Source: Lysobacterales bacterium
GTDB lineage: Bacteria > Pseudomonadota > Gammaproteobacteria > Xanthomonadales > Rhodanobacteraceae
Direction: 5' to 3'
NCBI GenBank assembly: GCA_017305135.1
Contig: JAFKNA010000027.1
Span: 1 to 41,072, forward strand
Length of the DNA stretch: 41,072 bases
The notes beneath the pieces are model-generated. The model ran no database searches, had not been told where the DNA came from, and saw nothing but the letters and a program-made list of their open reading frames with translations. Position 1 is the stretch's first letter; the number at the start of each line of letters is the position of its first letter. Of this stretch, positions 6,481 through 17,740 are shown in pieces. The position numbers and the translations under genes were made by a program.

Positions 6481-7532
6481 GCACCGCCCTTCCCTGGTCG
6501 AACCCCGCGCGCGTGGCCACGCTGCTCGATGCGCTGGCGCGGCGGATCCTGGTCATCGACGGCGCGATGGGCACCATGGTGCAGGCGCACCGGCTGGAGG
6601 AATCCGACTTTCGCGGCGCGCGCTTCGCCGGCCACGACCACGACCTCAAGGGCAACAACGACCTGCTGACGCTGACGCGGCCGGACGTGATCGGCGACAT
6701 CCACCGCGCCTACCTCGACGCCGGCGCGGACCTGGTGGAGACCAACACCTTCAACTCCACCTCCATCAGCCAGGCCGACTACCACCTGCAGCCGCTGGTG
6801 CGCGAACTCAACTTCGAGGCCGCACGTCTCGCCCGCGCCGCTTGCGCCGAGGCCGAAGCGGCGGATCCCGCCAGGCCGCGCTTCGTGATCGGCGTACTCG
6901 GCCCGACCAGCCGCACGGCCTCGATCAGCCCGAACGTGAACGATCCGGGCTTTCGCAACACCAGCTTCGACGAACTGCGGCTCGCCTATCGCGAGGCCGT
7001 CGCGGCGCTGATCGAGGGCGGCGCCGACATCCTGATGGTGGAGACGATCTTCGACACGCTGAACGCGAAGGCGGCGCTGTTCGCCATCGACGAGGTGTTC
7101 CAGGCGCGCGGCGCGCGGTTGCCGGTGATGATCTCGGGCACGATCACCGACCGCTCCGGGCGGACGCTCTCCGGGCAGACCGCCGAAGCCTTCTACATCT
7201 CGGTGGCGCATGCGCGGCCGCTCGCCGTCGGCTTCAACTGCGCGCTCGGCGCGACGGAACTGCGCGAACACGTCGAGGTGCTCTCGCGCATCGCCGGCTG
7301 CCACGTCAGCGCGCATCCCAATGCCGGCCTGCCGAACGCCTTCGCCGAGTATGACGAGACACCCGGGCACATGGCCGGGCTGATCGGCGAGTTCGCGCGC
7401 TCGGGGCTGGTCAACTTCGTCGGCGGCTGCTGCGGCACCACGCCCGCGCACATCGCGGCGATCGCCGAAGCGGTCGCGGGTGTGGCGCCGCGCGCGCTGC
7501 CTCTCGCCGCGGTTGAAGGCCGGGCCGCATGA
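6477..7532 (+). CDS. metH (N-terminal part): Methionine synthase N-terminal module (homocysteine-binding)
   Basis: This 351-residue protein corresponds to the first module of cobalamin-dependent methionine synthase, which binds and activates homocysteine through zinc. Visible motifs are [14 protein letters not shown] near the N-terminus, [35 protein letters not shown], and the zinc cysteines in GFNCALGA and [16 protein letters not shown] 6477 is the start and overlaps the preceding stop. The remaining modules are encoded by the next gene after a 118-bp gap. The split is known in Xanthomonas relatives and is not a frameshift: this ORF ends cleanly after its domain, and the next gene has its own ATG and a natural domain start. 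Confidence 0.93.
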   Translation: MSTALPWSNPARVATLLDALARRILVIDGAMGTMVQAHRLEESDFRGARFAGHDHDLKGNNDLLTLTRPDVIGDIHRAYLDAGADLVETNTFNSTSISQADYHLQPLVRELNFEAARLARAACAEAEAADPARPRFVIGVLGPTSRTASISPNVNDPGFRNTSFDELRLAYREAVAALIEGGADILMVETIFDTLNAKAALFAIDEVFQARGARLPVMISGTITDRSGRTLSGQTAEAFYISVAHARPLAVGFNCALGATELREHVEVLSRIAGCHVSAHPNAGLPNAFAEYDETPGHMAGLIGEFARSGLVNFVGGCCGTTPAHIAAIAEAVAGVAPRALPLAAVEGRAA

Positions 7533-7540
7533 CTTTGGCT

Positions 7541-7627
7541 TCGTCATCCCGGCGAATGCCGGGATCCATCTTGATCTCGGCGCCATGTTCCAAAAGCAGA
7601 ATGGATCCCGGCCTTCGCCGGGATAAC
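7541..7627. repeat. REP-like inverted pair between the metH halves
   Basis: TCGTCATCCCGGCGAATGCC followed by GGGATCCATC (7541-7570) is mirrored by AATGGATCCCGG followed by CCTTCGCCGGGATAAC (about 7600-7627). Each unit is itself a small palindrome (CCCGGCGAATGCCGGG; CCCGGCCTTCGCCGGG). Related units occur at about 19718, 19803, 29671 and 32350. The pair fills nearly all of the space between the two methionine synthase genes and could form a large hairpin in their mRNA. Confidence 0.8.
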
Positions 7628-7650
7628 GGCAACAGCACGACATCACGACG

Positions 7651-10344
<2,694 letters not shown>

Positions 10345-10573
10345 CGCCTGCGGACCCATCCCGGCGGAGTTCCTGCGGTCGGCCAGCGGGTGATGATTCC
10401 GGCTCCGCCGGTCGCGCACAGGGTGCGCTCCTGCAAGGGGCATTCGCGGCAGGAGCCTGCGTGCAGGCGACCTTTGGATGCCGTTCCGACTCACGCGGGT
10501 CGCGACCACGGTCGCTCCTGCACCCGCGATTGCCGGTCGCGCACAGGATGGCTCCCGCGACATCCGCAGCGCG
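10345..10573. repeat. Intergenic region with GGTCGCGACC-type repeats
   Basis: This 229-bp gap lies between metH and the convergent glutathione reductase gene and has no ORF worth reporting. It contains GGCAGGAGCCTGCGTGCAGG running into CGACCT (10448-10473), and GGGTCGCGACCACGGTCGCT running into CCTGC (about 10498-10522), plus two GCCGGTCGCGCACAGG motifs (10408-10423, 10530-10545). The same words occur inverted at 17464-17528. Such palindromic words are dispersed in many Xanthomonadaceae genomes. Here they may also serve as a bidirectional terminator. Confidence 0.6.
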
Positions 10574-11917
10574 TCAGCGCATCAGCACCACTTCCTCGGC
10601 CGAGGTCGGGTGGATGGCGACGGTGTCGTCGAGATCGCACTTGCGCGCGCCCATCTTCACGGCAACGGCGAAGCCCTGCAGCATCTCGTCGGCGCCAATG
10701 CCGAAGAGGTGGATGCCGACCACGCGCTCCTCCGGCCCGGCGCAGACGAGCTTCATGAAGCTCGTCTCCTCGCCGCCCGCGAGCGCGGTCAGCATGGGCC
10801 GGAAGCCCGCGCGATAGACCTTCACCTCGGCGTGGCGTTCGCGCGCCGCGGCCTCGCTGAGGCCCACGCTGCCGATCGGCGGGTGCGAGAACACCACGCT
10901 CGGCACGTTCGCGTAATCGAGGCGCGCCTCGGCGTCGCCGCCGAACAGCCGGTCCATCAGGCGTCGCGCCGCGGCGATGGCGACCGGCGTCAGTTCCAGT
11001 CGGCCGGTGACGTCGCCGACCGCGTGCACGTTCGGCAGCGAGGTGTCCTGCCAGTCGTCCACCACGACGTGGCCCCTGGCATCGAGCTCCAGGCCGATCG
11101 CCCGGGCGCCGATCTCCTCGCTGTTCGGGGTGCGGCCGATCGCCCACAGCAGTACGTCGAATCCAGCGGCGCTGCGCTCATCGCCGAAGTCCAGCGCAAA
11201 GCCTTCCGGCGTCCGCCGCGCCGCAACCGCATTGCGGTGGAACGCAAGCTCCATTCCACGCTGCCGCATGGCCACGGCCAGCCGCTCGCCGAGCTCGGCA
11301 TCGAAACCGCGCAGCAGGCGCTCGCCCCGCGCGAACAGGGTGACCTCGGCGCCGAGCGCCCGCAGCACGCCGGCGAGTTCCACGCCGATGTAGCCGCTGC
11401 CGACAATGGCGACCCGGCGCGGGCAGGCGCGCAGGCCGAAGAAGCCGTCCGAATCGATGCCGAGGTCGCCGCCGGGAATGGTGGGCCGGCTCGGCCGCGC
11501 TCCGGTCGCGATCAGGATCCTGCCGGCGCGAAGCTCCACCTCGCCGGCCGCCACGCGGCCCGTGCCGAGCAGCCGCCCACGCGCGGCGACGAGATGGACG
11601 CCGCGGTCGAGGAAACGCCGCCGGTAGGCCGCGTGGATGTTGGCGATGTAGCCGTCCCGGCGGGCGATGAAGCGCTCCCAGTCGAGCCCACCGGGCTCCA
11701 GCGCAAAACCGATTGCGCGCGCCTGCTGCTGCATGCCGGCGAGCTCGGCGGCGAGCCAGGTGGCCTTCTTTGGCACGCAGCCGTGGTTCACGCACGTGCC
11801 GCCGAGCGGCCCCGGCTCCACCAGCGCGACGCGCGCGCCGTGCTCGGCCGCGCGGACCGCGCCGGCGATGCCGCCGGAGCCGGCGCCGAGCACGACAAGA
11901 TCGAAGTCGTTCGTCAT
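10574..11917 (-). CDS. gor: Glutathione-disulfide reductase
   Basis: This encodes 447 residues, the usual length. It is an FAD-dependent pyridine nucleotide-disulfide oxidoreductase. FAD site: [20 protein letters not shown] at the N-terminus. Redox cysteines: [18 protein letters not shown] site: [15 protein letters not shown], then a basic patch (FARGERLLR) consistent with NADPH preference. Second FAD contact: [11 protein letters not shown]-terminal dimerisation domain with the catalytic histidine in [16 protein letters not shown] and GGTCVN-GCVPKK point to glutathione reductase rather than lipoamide dehydrogenase or mercuric reductase. It reduces GSSG in the cytosol. It stands alone: convergent to metH, and divergent from the small ORF at 12040 across a 122-bp promoter region. 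Confidence 0.92.
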   Translation of the reverse strand: MTNDFDLVVLGAGSGGIAGAVRAAEHGARVALVEPGPLGGTCVNHGCVPKKATWLAAELAGMQQQARAIGFALEPGGLDWERFIARRDGYIANIHAAYRRRFLDRGVHLVAARGRLLGTGRVAAGEVELRAGRILIATGARPSRPTIPGGDLGIDSDGFFGLRACPRRVAIVGSGYIGVELAGVLRALGAEVTLFARGERLLRGFDAELGERLAVAMRQRGMELAFHRNAVAARRTPEGFALDFGDERSAAGFDVLLWAIGRTPNSEEIGARAIGLELDARGHVVVDDWQDTSLPNVHAVGDVTGRLELTPVAIAAARRLMDRLFGGDAEARLDYANVPSVVFSHPPIGSVGLSEAAARERHAEVKVYRAGFRPMLTALAGGEETSFMKLVCAGPEERVVGIHLFGIGADEMLQGFAVAVKMGARKCDLDDTVAIHPTSAEEVVLMR

Positions 11918-12039
11918 GATGTTCCCTGGTTGCTCCTGCGCCAGTGTAAGCGCAGCCTTCCGGCTTCGGCCATGCGGGCGCCAGGGCTGGCATCAAACCT
12001 GCAGTGGGAACCGCCAACTCCCGGTGATGGACCGACCCG

Positions 12040-12351
12040 ATGAAAGTCTCTGCGAACGAGTTGCTGCTGGCGCTGCGTGCCCCCAACTCCGGCTGGCTGG
12101 CGGCGCTGATCTGCGCGCTCGACGAGGCCCTGCAGGACCCGGATTTTGGCGCGCCGCAGCGCCAGCTCGTGCAGCGCCTGCTGGACGCCGGCTACGTTCC
12201 CGGCAACGTGGCCGAGGCCGCCAACGAGCGCCTGGCGAGGTTCGAGCAGACCGTGCAGGACCTGCACATGATGCTCACGGCCGGCTCCGAAGAGCCGATC
12301 GCACCAGCCCCTGTGCGTCCGAAACTGACACTTTGCGGCAGCGTGGCCTGA
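12040..12351 (+). CDS. Small hypothetical cytosolic protein
   Basis: This encodes 103 residues. I do not recognise it. The sequence is mostly alpha-helical: ELLLALRAPNSGWLAALICA, ALDEALQDPDFGAPQRQLVQ, NVAEAANERLARFEQTVQDL, with a proline-rich tail. It has no signal peptide and no metal or nucleotide motif. Its codon use and third-position GC match its neighbours, and the opposite-strand frame reads as low-complexity His/Arg/Gln, which favours this strand. The ribosome binding site is weak (GACCGACCCG before ATG). It shares a promoter region with gor. The 295 bp after it, up to 12646, hold no feature I can name. Confidence 0.55.
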   Translation: MKVSANELLLALRAPNSGWLAALICALDEALQDPDFGAPQRQLVQRLLDAGYVPGNVAEAANERLARFEQTVQDLHMMLTAGSEEPIAPAPVRPKLTLCGSVA

Positions 12352-12646
12352 CACCCGGAGCTATCCCGCGCGCTGCGCGTGCCTGCCCCGCGCGAATGCC
12401 GCGCTGGAACCCGGTATTCCGGCACGGCACCACTGCGCTGCACCGCAATCACGTCATCTTCGGGGCCCGCGCTCCTGCCCGGCCGCTCTCGCTCGCAGCG
12501 CATTCGCGAACAGCGCCGAATTCAAGCTCGGCATTCCAAGGCACGGCTCGATTCGTCGCCACGATCAGGCCAGGTTGCAGCGAAGGCGGCAGGCTCCGGC
12601 TGATCTCCCGCTTGACACCATGCACCGTCTCGACAAGCGTTCGCGC

Positions 12647-13132
12647 ATGACACGCCTGACCGGCCTTCTCCTGGCCGCCGTTCTCCTCGCCCTGCTCGGC
12701 GGCTGCGGTTCGCAGCCGCGCAAGCCGCCGCCGCTGGTGGTCGGCACGCCGCGCGCGGACGCCGCCAATGCCGTCCTGTTCCGCGCCATCGCGCTGGTCG
12801 GCACGCCCTATCGTTTCGGCGGCAACACGCCGCAGGGCGGCTTCGACTGCAGCGGCCTGGTCGGATACGTGTATCGCGACGCGGCCGGCGTGCAGCTCCC
12901 GCGCTCCTCCGCGCAGATCGCCGAAGTCGGCGCGCGCAAGCTCGCCATCGACTCCTTGCAGCAGGGCGACCTGGTGTTCTTCGCCGACCGGCGGCGCATC
13001 AGCCACGTCGGCATCTACGTCGGCGAGCGCCGCTTCGTGCATGCGCCCAACAGCGGCGGCACCGTGCGCCTGGACAGCCTCGACGGCCCGTGGTGGCGCG
13101 AGCACTTCGTGTATGGGAAGAGAGTGCTTTAA
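12647..13132 (+). CDS. NlpC/P60 family lipoprotein, cell-wall endopeptidase
   Basis: This encodes 161 residues from ATG 12647 (ATG 12620 would add 9 charged residues before the signal). MTRLTGLLLAAVLLALLGGC is a lipoprotein signal with lipobox LGGC. The next residues after Cys (GSQ) lack an Asp at +2, so sorting to the outer membrane is expected. The NlpC/P60 catalytic triad is visible: Cys in GGFDCSGLVGYVY, His in ISHVGIYVG, and His/Asn in FVHAPNSGG. GTPYRFGGNTPQ precedes the cysteine as in MepS/Spr. Such enzymes cut peptidoglycan cross-links during wall growth. Its end is convergent with slyD; an inverted repeat lies between them. Confidence 0.9.
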   Translation: MTRLTGLLLAAVLLALLGGCGSQPRKPPPLVVGTPRADAANAVLFRAIALVGTPYRFGGNTPQGGFDCSGLVGYVYRDAAGVQLPRSSAQIAEVGARKLAIDSLQQGDLVFFADRRRISHVGIYVGERRFVHAPNSGGTVRLDSLDGPWWREHFVYGKRVL

Positions 13133-13134
13133 GG

Positions 13135-13284
13135 GCCGGGAATGGGGAATCGGGAATCGGGAATCGTTTAGCCGCGCGAGCCCGACCCCCGAATCCCATT
13201 GGCGTATCAGCGTCCGGCCAAGGTAATCCCGCCCGAGACAGCGGGCGTTGACCATTCCCTATTCCCGATTCCCCATTCCCGGCT
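13135..13284. repeat. Inverted GGGAATGGGGAATC repeat between convergent genes
   Basis: The left arm GCCGGGAATGGGGAATCGGG (13135-13154, continuing to about 13166) is the reverse complement of the right arm ending at 13284 (CCGATTCCCCATTCCCGGC type), with one mismatch over about 30 bp. The arms start 3 bp after the NlpC/P60 gene stop and end 2 bp before the slyD stop. They enclose about 85 bp without a gene. A very similar pair lies at 19633-19887. It probably works as a strong bidirectional terminator. Confidence 0.8.
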
Positions 13285-13285
13285 C

Positions 13286-13771
13286 TCAGTGCTCATGCCC
13301 GCCCGGGCCGTGGGCGTGGCCGTGGGCGCGTTCTTCGGGTGTCGCCTCGCGGACGTCGGTGACCTCGATCTCGAAGTCGAGGGTGCGGCCGGCAAACGGG
13401 TGATTGAGGTCGACGTCCACCACGCTGGAGCCGACCTTGGTCACCACGACCATCTGGCGCCCGCCGTCGCGGTTCTGCAGGGCGGTCATCATGCCCGGGC
13501 GCAGCTGGGCCGGGTTCCTGAAGTATTTCTTCGGCACCCGCTGCGCGAGGCCGGGTCGCCGTTCGCCATAGGCCTCCGCGGGCGGAATGCTGACCTCGAA
13601 GCGGTCACCCGCGGCGCGGCCGAGCAGCGCCTTCTCGAGCCCCGGGATGATGCCGCCGTGGCCGACCAGGACCGTGAGCGGACCGCCGCGCTGGGTGGAA
13701 GAATCCACCTCGGCGCCGTCGGCGGTGGTCCGGTAATTGAACGACACCACCGTGTTCTCTGCGACGTTCAT
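13286..13771 (-). CDS. slyD: FKBP-type peptidyl-prolyl isomerase, SlyD-like
   Basis: This encodes 161 residues starting at MNVAENTVVSFNYRTT. The FKBP fold is recognisable from VDSSTQRGGPLTVLVGHGGI, then IPGLEKALLGRAAGDRFEV and IPPAEAYGERRPGLAQRVPK, with the insert-in-flap domain (about residues 70-125) characteristic of SlyD and FkpB. LDFEIEVTDVREATPEE closes the fold. The tail HGHAHGPGGHEH is histidine-rich, as in SlyD proteins that bind nickel. It acts as a prolyl isomerase and folding helper in the cytosol. A longer in-frame extension up to 13939 reads through the divergent methyltransferase gene start and is not used. Confidence 0.9.
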   Translation of the reverse strand: MNVAENTVVSFNYRTTADGAEVDSSTQRGGPLTVLVGHGGIIPGLEKALLGRAAGDRFEVSIPPAEAYGERRPGLAQRVPKKYFRNPAQLRPGMMTALQNRDGGRQMVVVTKVGSSVVDVDLNHPFAGRTLDFEIEVTDVREATPEERAHGHAHGPGGHEH

Positions 13772-13886
13772 CGCCTGCTCCGCGTGCTGAAGGCGCGCGA
13801 GCCTAGCAGCTTGCCTTGCCGTTGAGAAATCCCGGACGCCATCGCCGCGGTGGGTTACCCTGCGGAGCCCAGCCGGATGACGCGCG

Positions 13887-14573
13887 ATGCCCGATTCCCC
13901 ATCGATCGCCAGGGCCGACGATGCCCGCGCCCTCGCCACGCGCGTCGCGTCACGCTTCGGCAGCCGCCTCCACCGCGGCTACGCCCGCAACAAGCTGCGC
14001 CTGGATCCGGCCTACGCGGCGGTCGCCGAACGCATTGCCGCCTCCGCCCAACCGCTGCTGGACGTCGGCTGCGGGCTCGGCCTGCTCGGCTTCTACCTCC
14101 GCGAGAAGGGCTATGCCGGCGACTATCTGGGCATCGATTTCGACGCACGGAAGGTCGATGCGGGCAATGCCGCCGCGCAGGGACATGACCCGCGCATGCG
14201 CCTCGTCGCGACCGAGGCGGCGAGCCTGCCGGAATTCTCCGGGCACGTGGCGCTGATCGACGTGCTGCACTACATGCCGAAGGTGGCGCAGCAGCAACTC
14301 CTGCGGGATGCGGCCGCACGCGTTGCTCCCGGCGCCCTGATCATCATCCGCAACGTGCTGCGCGAGCCGGGCTGGCGCTTCCGCGCGACGGTGCTGGAGG
14401 AGCACCTGATCCACGCCGTGCGCTGGATCGGCACCCCGGCCCAGCACTATCCCGATCGCGGGGAAATCGAAGCGCCGCTCCGCGCGGCGGGCCTTGCCGT
14501 CGAGATGCAGCCGCTCTGGGGCCGCACGCCCTTCAACAGCTACCTGATCGTGGCGCGCGCGCCGGAACATTAG
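13887..14573 (+). CDS. Class I SAM-dependent methyltransferase
   Basis: This encodes 228 residues. Motif I is PLLDVGCGLGLLGFYLREKG at about residues 56-75, followed by YLGIDFDARKVDAGNA (acidic Asp of motif II). ALIDVLHYMPKVAQQQLL is motif IV, and ARVAPGALIIIRNVL motif V. The C-terminal half (EEHLIHAVRWIGTPAQHYPD) is helical and likely sets the substrate. Proteins of this type occur beside aryl-polyene/xanthomonadin-like clusters in Xanthomonadales, but no such genes are here, so the substrate is unknown. It is divergent from slyD (115 bp) and lies 100 bp ahead of cysD without clear operon linkage. Confidence 0.82.
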   Translation: MPDSPSIARADDARALATRVASRFGSRLHRGYARNKLRLDPAYAAVAERIAASAQPLLDVGCGLGLLGFYLREKGYAGDYLGIDFDARKVDAGNAAAQGHDPRMRLVATEAASLPEFSGHVALIDVLHYMPKVAQQQLLRDAAARVAPGALIIIRNVLREPGWRFRATVLEEHLIHAVRWIGTPAQHYPDRGEIEAPLRAAGLAVEMQPLWGRTPFNSYLIVARAPEH

Positions 14574-14673
14574 ACCCGATCGCCCGAACCACCGGCGTAT
14601 TGCAAGGCACCCGGCGAGCGGCCATGCTTGGTCGTTGCCCGGGCGCTTCCGCCCGGCATGCCGCCCCTGACGC

Positions 14674-15573
14674 ATGCCGCTCACCCATCTCGACCAGCTC
14701 GAAGCCGAAAGCATCGACATCCTGCGCGAGGCGGTGGCCGAGGCCGAGCGGCCGGTCATGCTCTACTCCATCGGCAAGGACAGCTCGGTGCTGCTGCACC
14801 TGGCGCGCAAGGCCTTCCATCCCTCGCGCCCGCCCTTCCCGCTGCTCCACGTGGACACCACCTGGAAATTTCGCGCCATGTACGAGTTCCGCGCGTACGT
14901 GACGGAGGAATCGGGCATGGAACTGATCGTCCACCTGAACCCGGAGGCCGAGCGCCTCAGCATCAATCCCTTCGAACATGGCTCCTCGCTCCACACCGAC
15001 ATGTGGAAGACGCAGGGCCTCAAGCAGGCGCTCGACCTGCATGGCTTCGACCTCGCCTTCGGCGGCGCCCGCCGCGACGAGGAAAAGTCGCGCGCCAAGG
15101 AGCGCGTGTTCTCGTTCCGCTCCGCGCAGCACCGCTGGGACCCGAAGAACCAGCGTCCCGAGCTCTGGCGCCTCTATAACGCGCGCCACCGCCCCGGCGA
15201 GGAGATCCGCGTGTTCCCGCTCTCCAACTGGACCGAGCTCGACGTGTGGCAGTACATCGCGCGCGAGGGCATCGCCGTGGTGCCGCTCTATTTCGCCGCC
15301 GAGCGGCCGGTGGTGAGCCGCGGCGGGCAGCTCATCATGGTCGACGACGATCGCTTTCCGCTGCAGGAGGGCGAGGTGCCGGAACTCCGCCGCGTGCGCT
15401 TCCGGACGCTCGGCTGCTATCCGTTGACCGGCGCCATCGAATCGGACGCGGAGTCCGTTGCCGCGATCATCCGCGAAATGCAGCAGGCGCGGAGCAGCGA
15501 ACGCAGCGGCCGCCTCATCGACCACGACGCCAGCGCCTCGATGGAACGCAAGAAGGCCGAGGGCTACTTCTGA
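14674..15573 (+). CDS. cysD: Sulfate adenylyltransferase small subunit
   Basis: This encodes 299 residues, the normal CysD length. It belongs to the ATP pyrophosphatase (PP-loop) group: [20 protein letters not shown] carries the SxGKDS loop near residues 30-50. [17 protein letters not shown], then [20 protein letters not shown] and [15 protein letters not shown] are signature stretches of the family, as is [15 protein letters not shown]. With CysN it makes adenosine 5'-phosphosulfate from sulfate and ATP. Its TGA overlaps the ATG of the next gene (TGATG), implying translational coupling. Confidence 0.96.
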   Translation: MPLTHLDQLEAESIDILREAVAEAERPVMLYSIGKDSSVLLHLARKAFHPSRPPFPLLHVDTTWKFRAMYEFRAYVTEESGMELIVHLNPEAERLSINPFEHGSSLHTDMWKTQGLKQALDLHGFDLAFGGARRDEEKSRAKERVFSFRSAQHRWDPKNQRPELWRLYNARHRPGEEIRVFPLSNWTELDVWQYIAREGIAVVPLYFAAERPVVSRGGQLIMVDDDRFPLQEGEVPELRRVRFRTLGCYPLTGAIESDAESVAAIIREMQQARSSERSGRLIDHDASASMERKKAEGYF

Positions 15574-17462
15574 TGGCCGCCGACGCCGGACGCACGGAAC
15601 TGCCCGGCGGGAGCGTCGACCTGCTGCGCTTCATCACCTGCGGCAGCGTGGACGATGGCAAGAGCACCCTGATCGGACGCCTGCTCTACGAGGCCCAAGC
15701 GCTCGGCGAGGACCAGTTGCGCCTCCTCGGCGAGGACTCGCGCCGCTTCGGCACCCAGGGCGAGGCGCTCGACTTCGCCCTGCTGGTCGACGGCCTCAGC
15801 GCCGAGCGCCAGCAGGGCATCACCATCGATGTCGCCTATCGCCATTTCGCGACGCCGCGGCGCCGCTTCATCGTCGCCGACACGCCCGGCCACGAGCAGT
15901 ACACCCGCAACATGGTGACCGGCGCCTCGACCGCGGACCTCGCCGTGATCCTGGTCGATGCGCGCAAGGGCCTCCTCACGCAGACGCACCGGCATTCGGT
16001 GATCGTGTCGCTGCTCGGCATCCGCCAGGTCGTGCTGGCGGTCAACAAGATGGACCTGGTGGGCTGGTCGCGCGATGTCTTCCAGGCCATCGAGCGCGAC
16101 TACCGGGAATTCGCCGGCCGCCTCGGCATTCCGCAGGTGACCGCGATCCCGCTGTCGGCGCTCGGCGGTGACAACGTGTCTGGCGCCTCCGCCCACACGC
16201 CGTGGTATCACGGACCCGCCCTCCTCGAGCATCTCGAAAACGTCGCGATCGCGACGCCAGCCGCCGGACCGCTGCGCATGCCGGTGCAATGGGTCAACCG
16301 CCCGGATGCCGAGTTCCGCGGCTTTTCCGGGCGCCTCCTCGGCGGCCGTGCGCGACCGGGCGACGCCGTACGCGTGCTGCCCTCGGCGCGCGAGACGCGC
16401 ATCGCGCGGATCGTCACGTGGGACGGCGACCTCGCCGAAGCGGTGGCCGGGCAGTCGGTCACCCTGACCCTCGCCGATGAGATCGACATCAGCCGCGGCG
16501 ACGTGATCGCGGCCGCGGACGATCCGCCCGGCCTCGCCGACCAGTTCGAGGCCACCGTCATCTGGATGGCCGAGCAGCCGATGCTGCCCGGCCGCCCCTA
16601 CCTCGTGAAGCTCGGCGCCAGTACGCTCGGCGCTTCGTTCGGCCAGCCCAAGTACGCGCTGGACGTGAACAGCCTGGAGCACCTCGCCGCGCGCACGCTG
16701 GAGCTCAACCAGACCGGTGTCTGCAATCTCGGCCTGGACCACGCGGTGGCGTTCGATCCCTATGGCGAGAACCGCGACATGGGCAGCTTCATCGTCATCG
16801 ACCGCTTCAGCAACCAGACCGTGGGCGCGGGGCTGCTCCATTTCGCCCTGCGCCGCTCGCAGAACATCCACTGGCAGGCGCTCGAGGTCGACAAGCAGGC
16901 ACGCACGCGCCAGAACGGGCATCGCCCCTGCGTGCTGTGGCTGACCGGGCTCTCCGGCAGTGGCAAGTCGACCATCGCCAACATCGTCGAGCGCCAGTTG
17001 CACGCGCTCGGCGCGCGCACCTACCTGCTCGACGGCGACAACGTCCGCCACGGCCTCAGCAAGGATCTCGGCTTCACCGACGCCGACCGCGTCGAGAACA
17101 TCCGCCGCATCGGCGAAGTGGCGCGGCTGATGGTCGACGCCGGCCTCATCGTCATCACCGCCTTCATCTCCCCCTTCGCCTCCGAGCGCCAGCTCGCGCG
17201 GAGCATGGTCGAGGCCGGCGAGTTCGTGGAGATCTTCGTCGACACTCCGCTCGCGATCGTCGAGGCACGCGATCCCAAGGGCCTCTACCGCAAGGCCCGA
17301 CGCGGCGAGCTGGCCAACTTCACCGGCATCGATTCGCCCTACGAGGCGCCGGCCGCGCCGGACCTGCACATCGCCACCGAGGACACCACGCCGGAGCAGG
17401 CCGCCGCGTGCATCGTCGACCATCTCGTCGCCCGTGGTGTCGTGCGCCGCGGCGGCGAATAG
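15573..17462 (+). CDS. cysNC: Fused sulfate adenylyltransferase GTPase / APS kinase
   Basis: This encodes 629 residues. Residues up to about 440 are the CysN GTPase: P-loop [19 protein letters not shown], switch [18 protein letters not shown] for guanine, followed by elongation-factor-like beta barrels ([19 protein letters not shown]). From about residue 450 the APS kinase follows: [20 protein letters not shown] (P-loop), [40 protein letters not shown], and [20 protein letters not shown]. The GTPase drives APS formation with CysD and the kinase domain then makes PAPS. The fusion is common in Xanthomonadales. The other sulfate-reduction genes (cysH, cysI, cysJ) are not in the window. Confidence 0.96.
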   Translation: MAADAGRTELPGGSVDLLRFITCGSVDDGKSTLIGRLLYEAQALGEDQLRLLGEDSRRFGTQGEALDFALLVDGLSAERQQGITIDVAYRHFATPRRRFIVADTPGHEQYTRNMVTGASTADLAVILVDARKGLLTQTHRHSVIVSLLGIRQVVLAVNKMDLVGWSRDVFQAIERDYREFAGRLGIPQVTAIPLSALGGDNVSGASAHTPWYHGPALLEHLENVAIATPAAGPLRMPVQWVNRPDAEFRGFSGRLLGGRARPGDAVRVLPSARETRIARIVTWDGDLAEAVAGQSVTLTLADEIDISRGDVIAAADDPPGLADQFEATVIWMAEQPMLPGRPYLVKLGASTLGASFGQPKYALDVNSLEHLAARTLELNQTGVCNLGLDHAVAFDPYGENRDMGSFIVIDRFSNQTVGAGLLHFALRRSQNIHWQALEVDKQARTRQNGHRPCVLWLTGLSGSGKSTIANIVERQLHALGARTYLLDGDNVRHGLSKDLGFTDADRVENIRRIGEVARLMVDAGLIVITAFISPFASERQLARSMVEAGEFVEIFVDTPLAIVEARDPKGLYRKARRGELANFTGIDSPYEAPAAPDLHIATEDTTPEQAAACIVDHLVARGVVRRGGE

Positions 17463-17463
17463 G

Positions 17464-17528
17464 GCATCAGGTCGCCTGCACGCAGGTTTCCCCGTGCGGC
17501 TTTTCGCAGGAGCGACCTCGGTCGCGAC
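17464..17528. repeat. GGTCGCGACC-type intergenic repeat
   Basis: CATCAGGTCGCCTGCACGCAGG (17464-17485, in parts) and GCAGGAGCGACCTCGGTCGC (about 17506-17525, continuing GACC) repeat, in inverted sense, the words at 10448-10522. The palindrome GGTCGC..GCGACC can fold. It lies between the cysNC stop and the 3' end of tRNA-Leu, so it may separate convergent transcripts. Confidence 0.6.
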
Positions 17529-17535
17529 CCTGTGC

Positions 17536-17622
17536 TGGTGCCCGGACCCGGAATCGAACCGGGATGGCCTTGCGGCCGGGAGATTTTAAGTCTCCTGCGT
17601 CTACCAATTTCGCCACCCGGGC
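17536..17622 (-). tRNA. tRNA-Leu (anticodon TAA)
   Basis: Read on the minus strand, the gene begins GCCCGGGTGGCGAAATTGG and has the D-arm TGGTAGACGCA. The anticodon stem-loop is GGAGACTTAAAATCTCC (anticodon TAA, for UUA codons), then a long class II variable arm (CGGCCGCAAGGCC) and a T-arm CCCGGTTCGATTCCGGG. The acceptor stem closes GCCCGGG with TCCGGGC (one G-T pair). The CCA end is encoded (TGG at 17536-17538). Upstream on the same strand, TACCAT lies roughly where a -10 box would. Confidence 0.97.
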
Positions 17623-17740
17623 AGCGCCGCGCATGGTAGCGGCTGCGCGCATTCGCGGCCATCGTGCGGGCGTCGGCGGTGCTTGATCGGAGCCGCCGGA
17701 ATCGCCATGCTGGAACGCTTTTGCAGCCGAAGAACCGCCC

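Noticed and set aside
15564-17423. 619-codon minus-strand ORF
   Set aside because: It is a shadow of cysNC, with composition typical of antisense frames and no domain.
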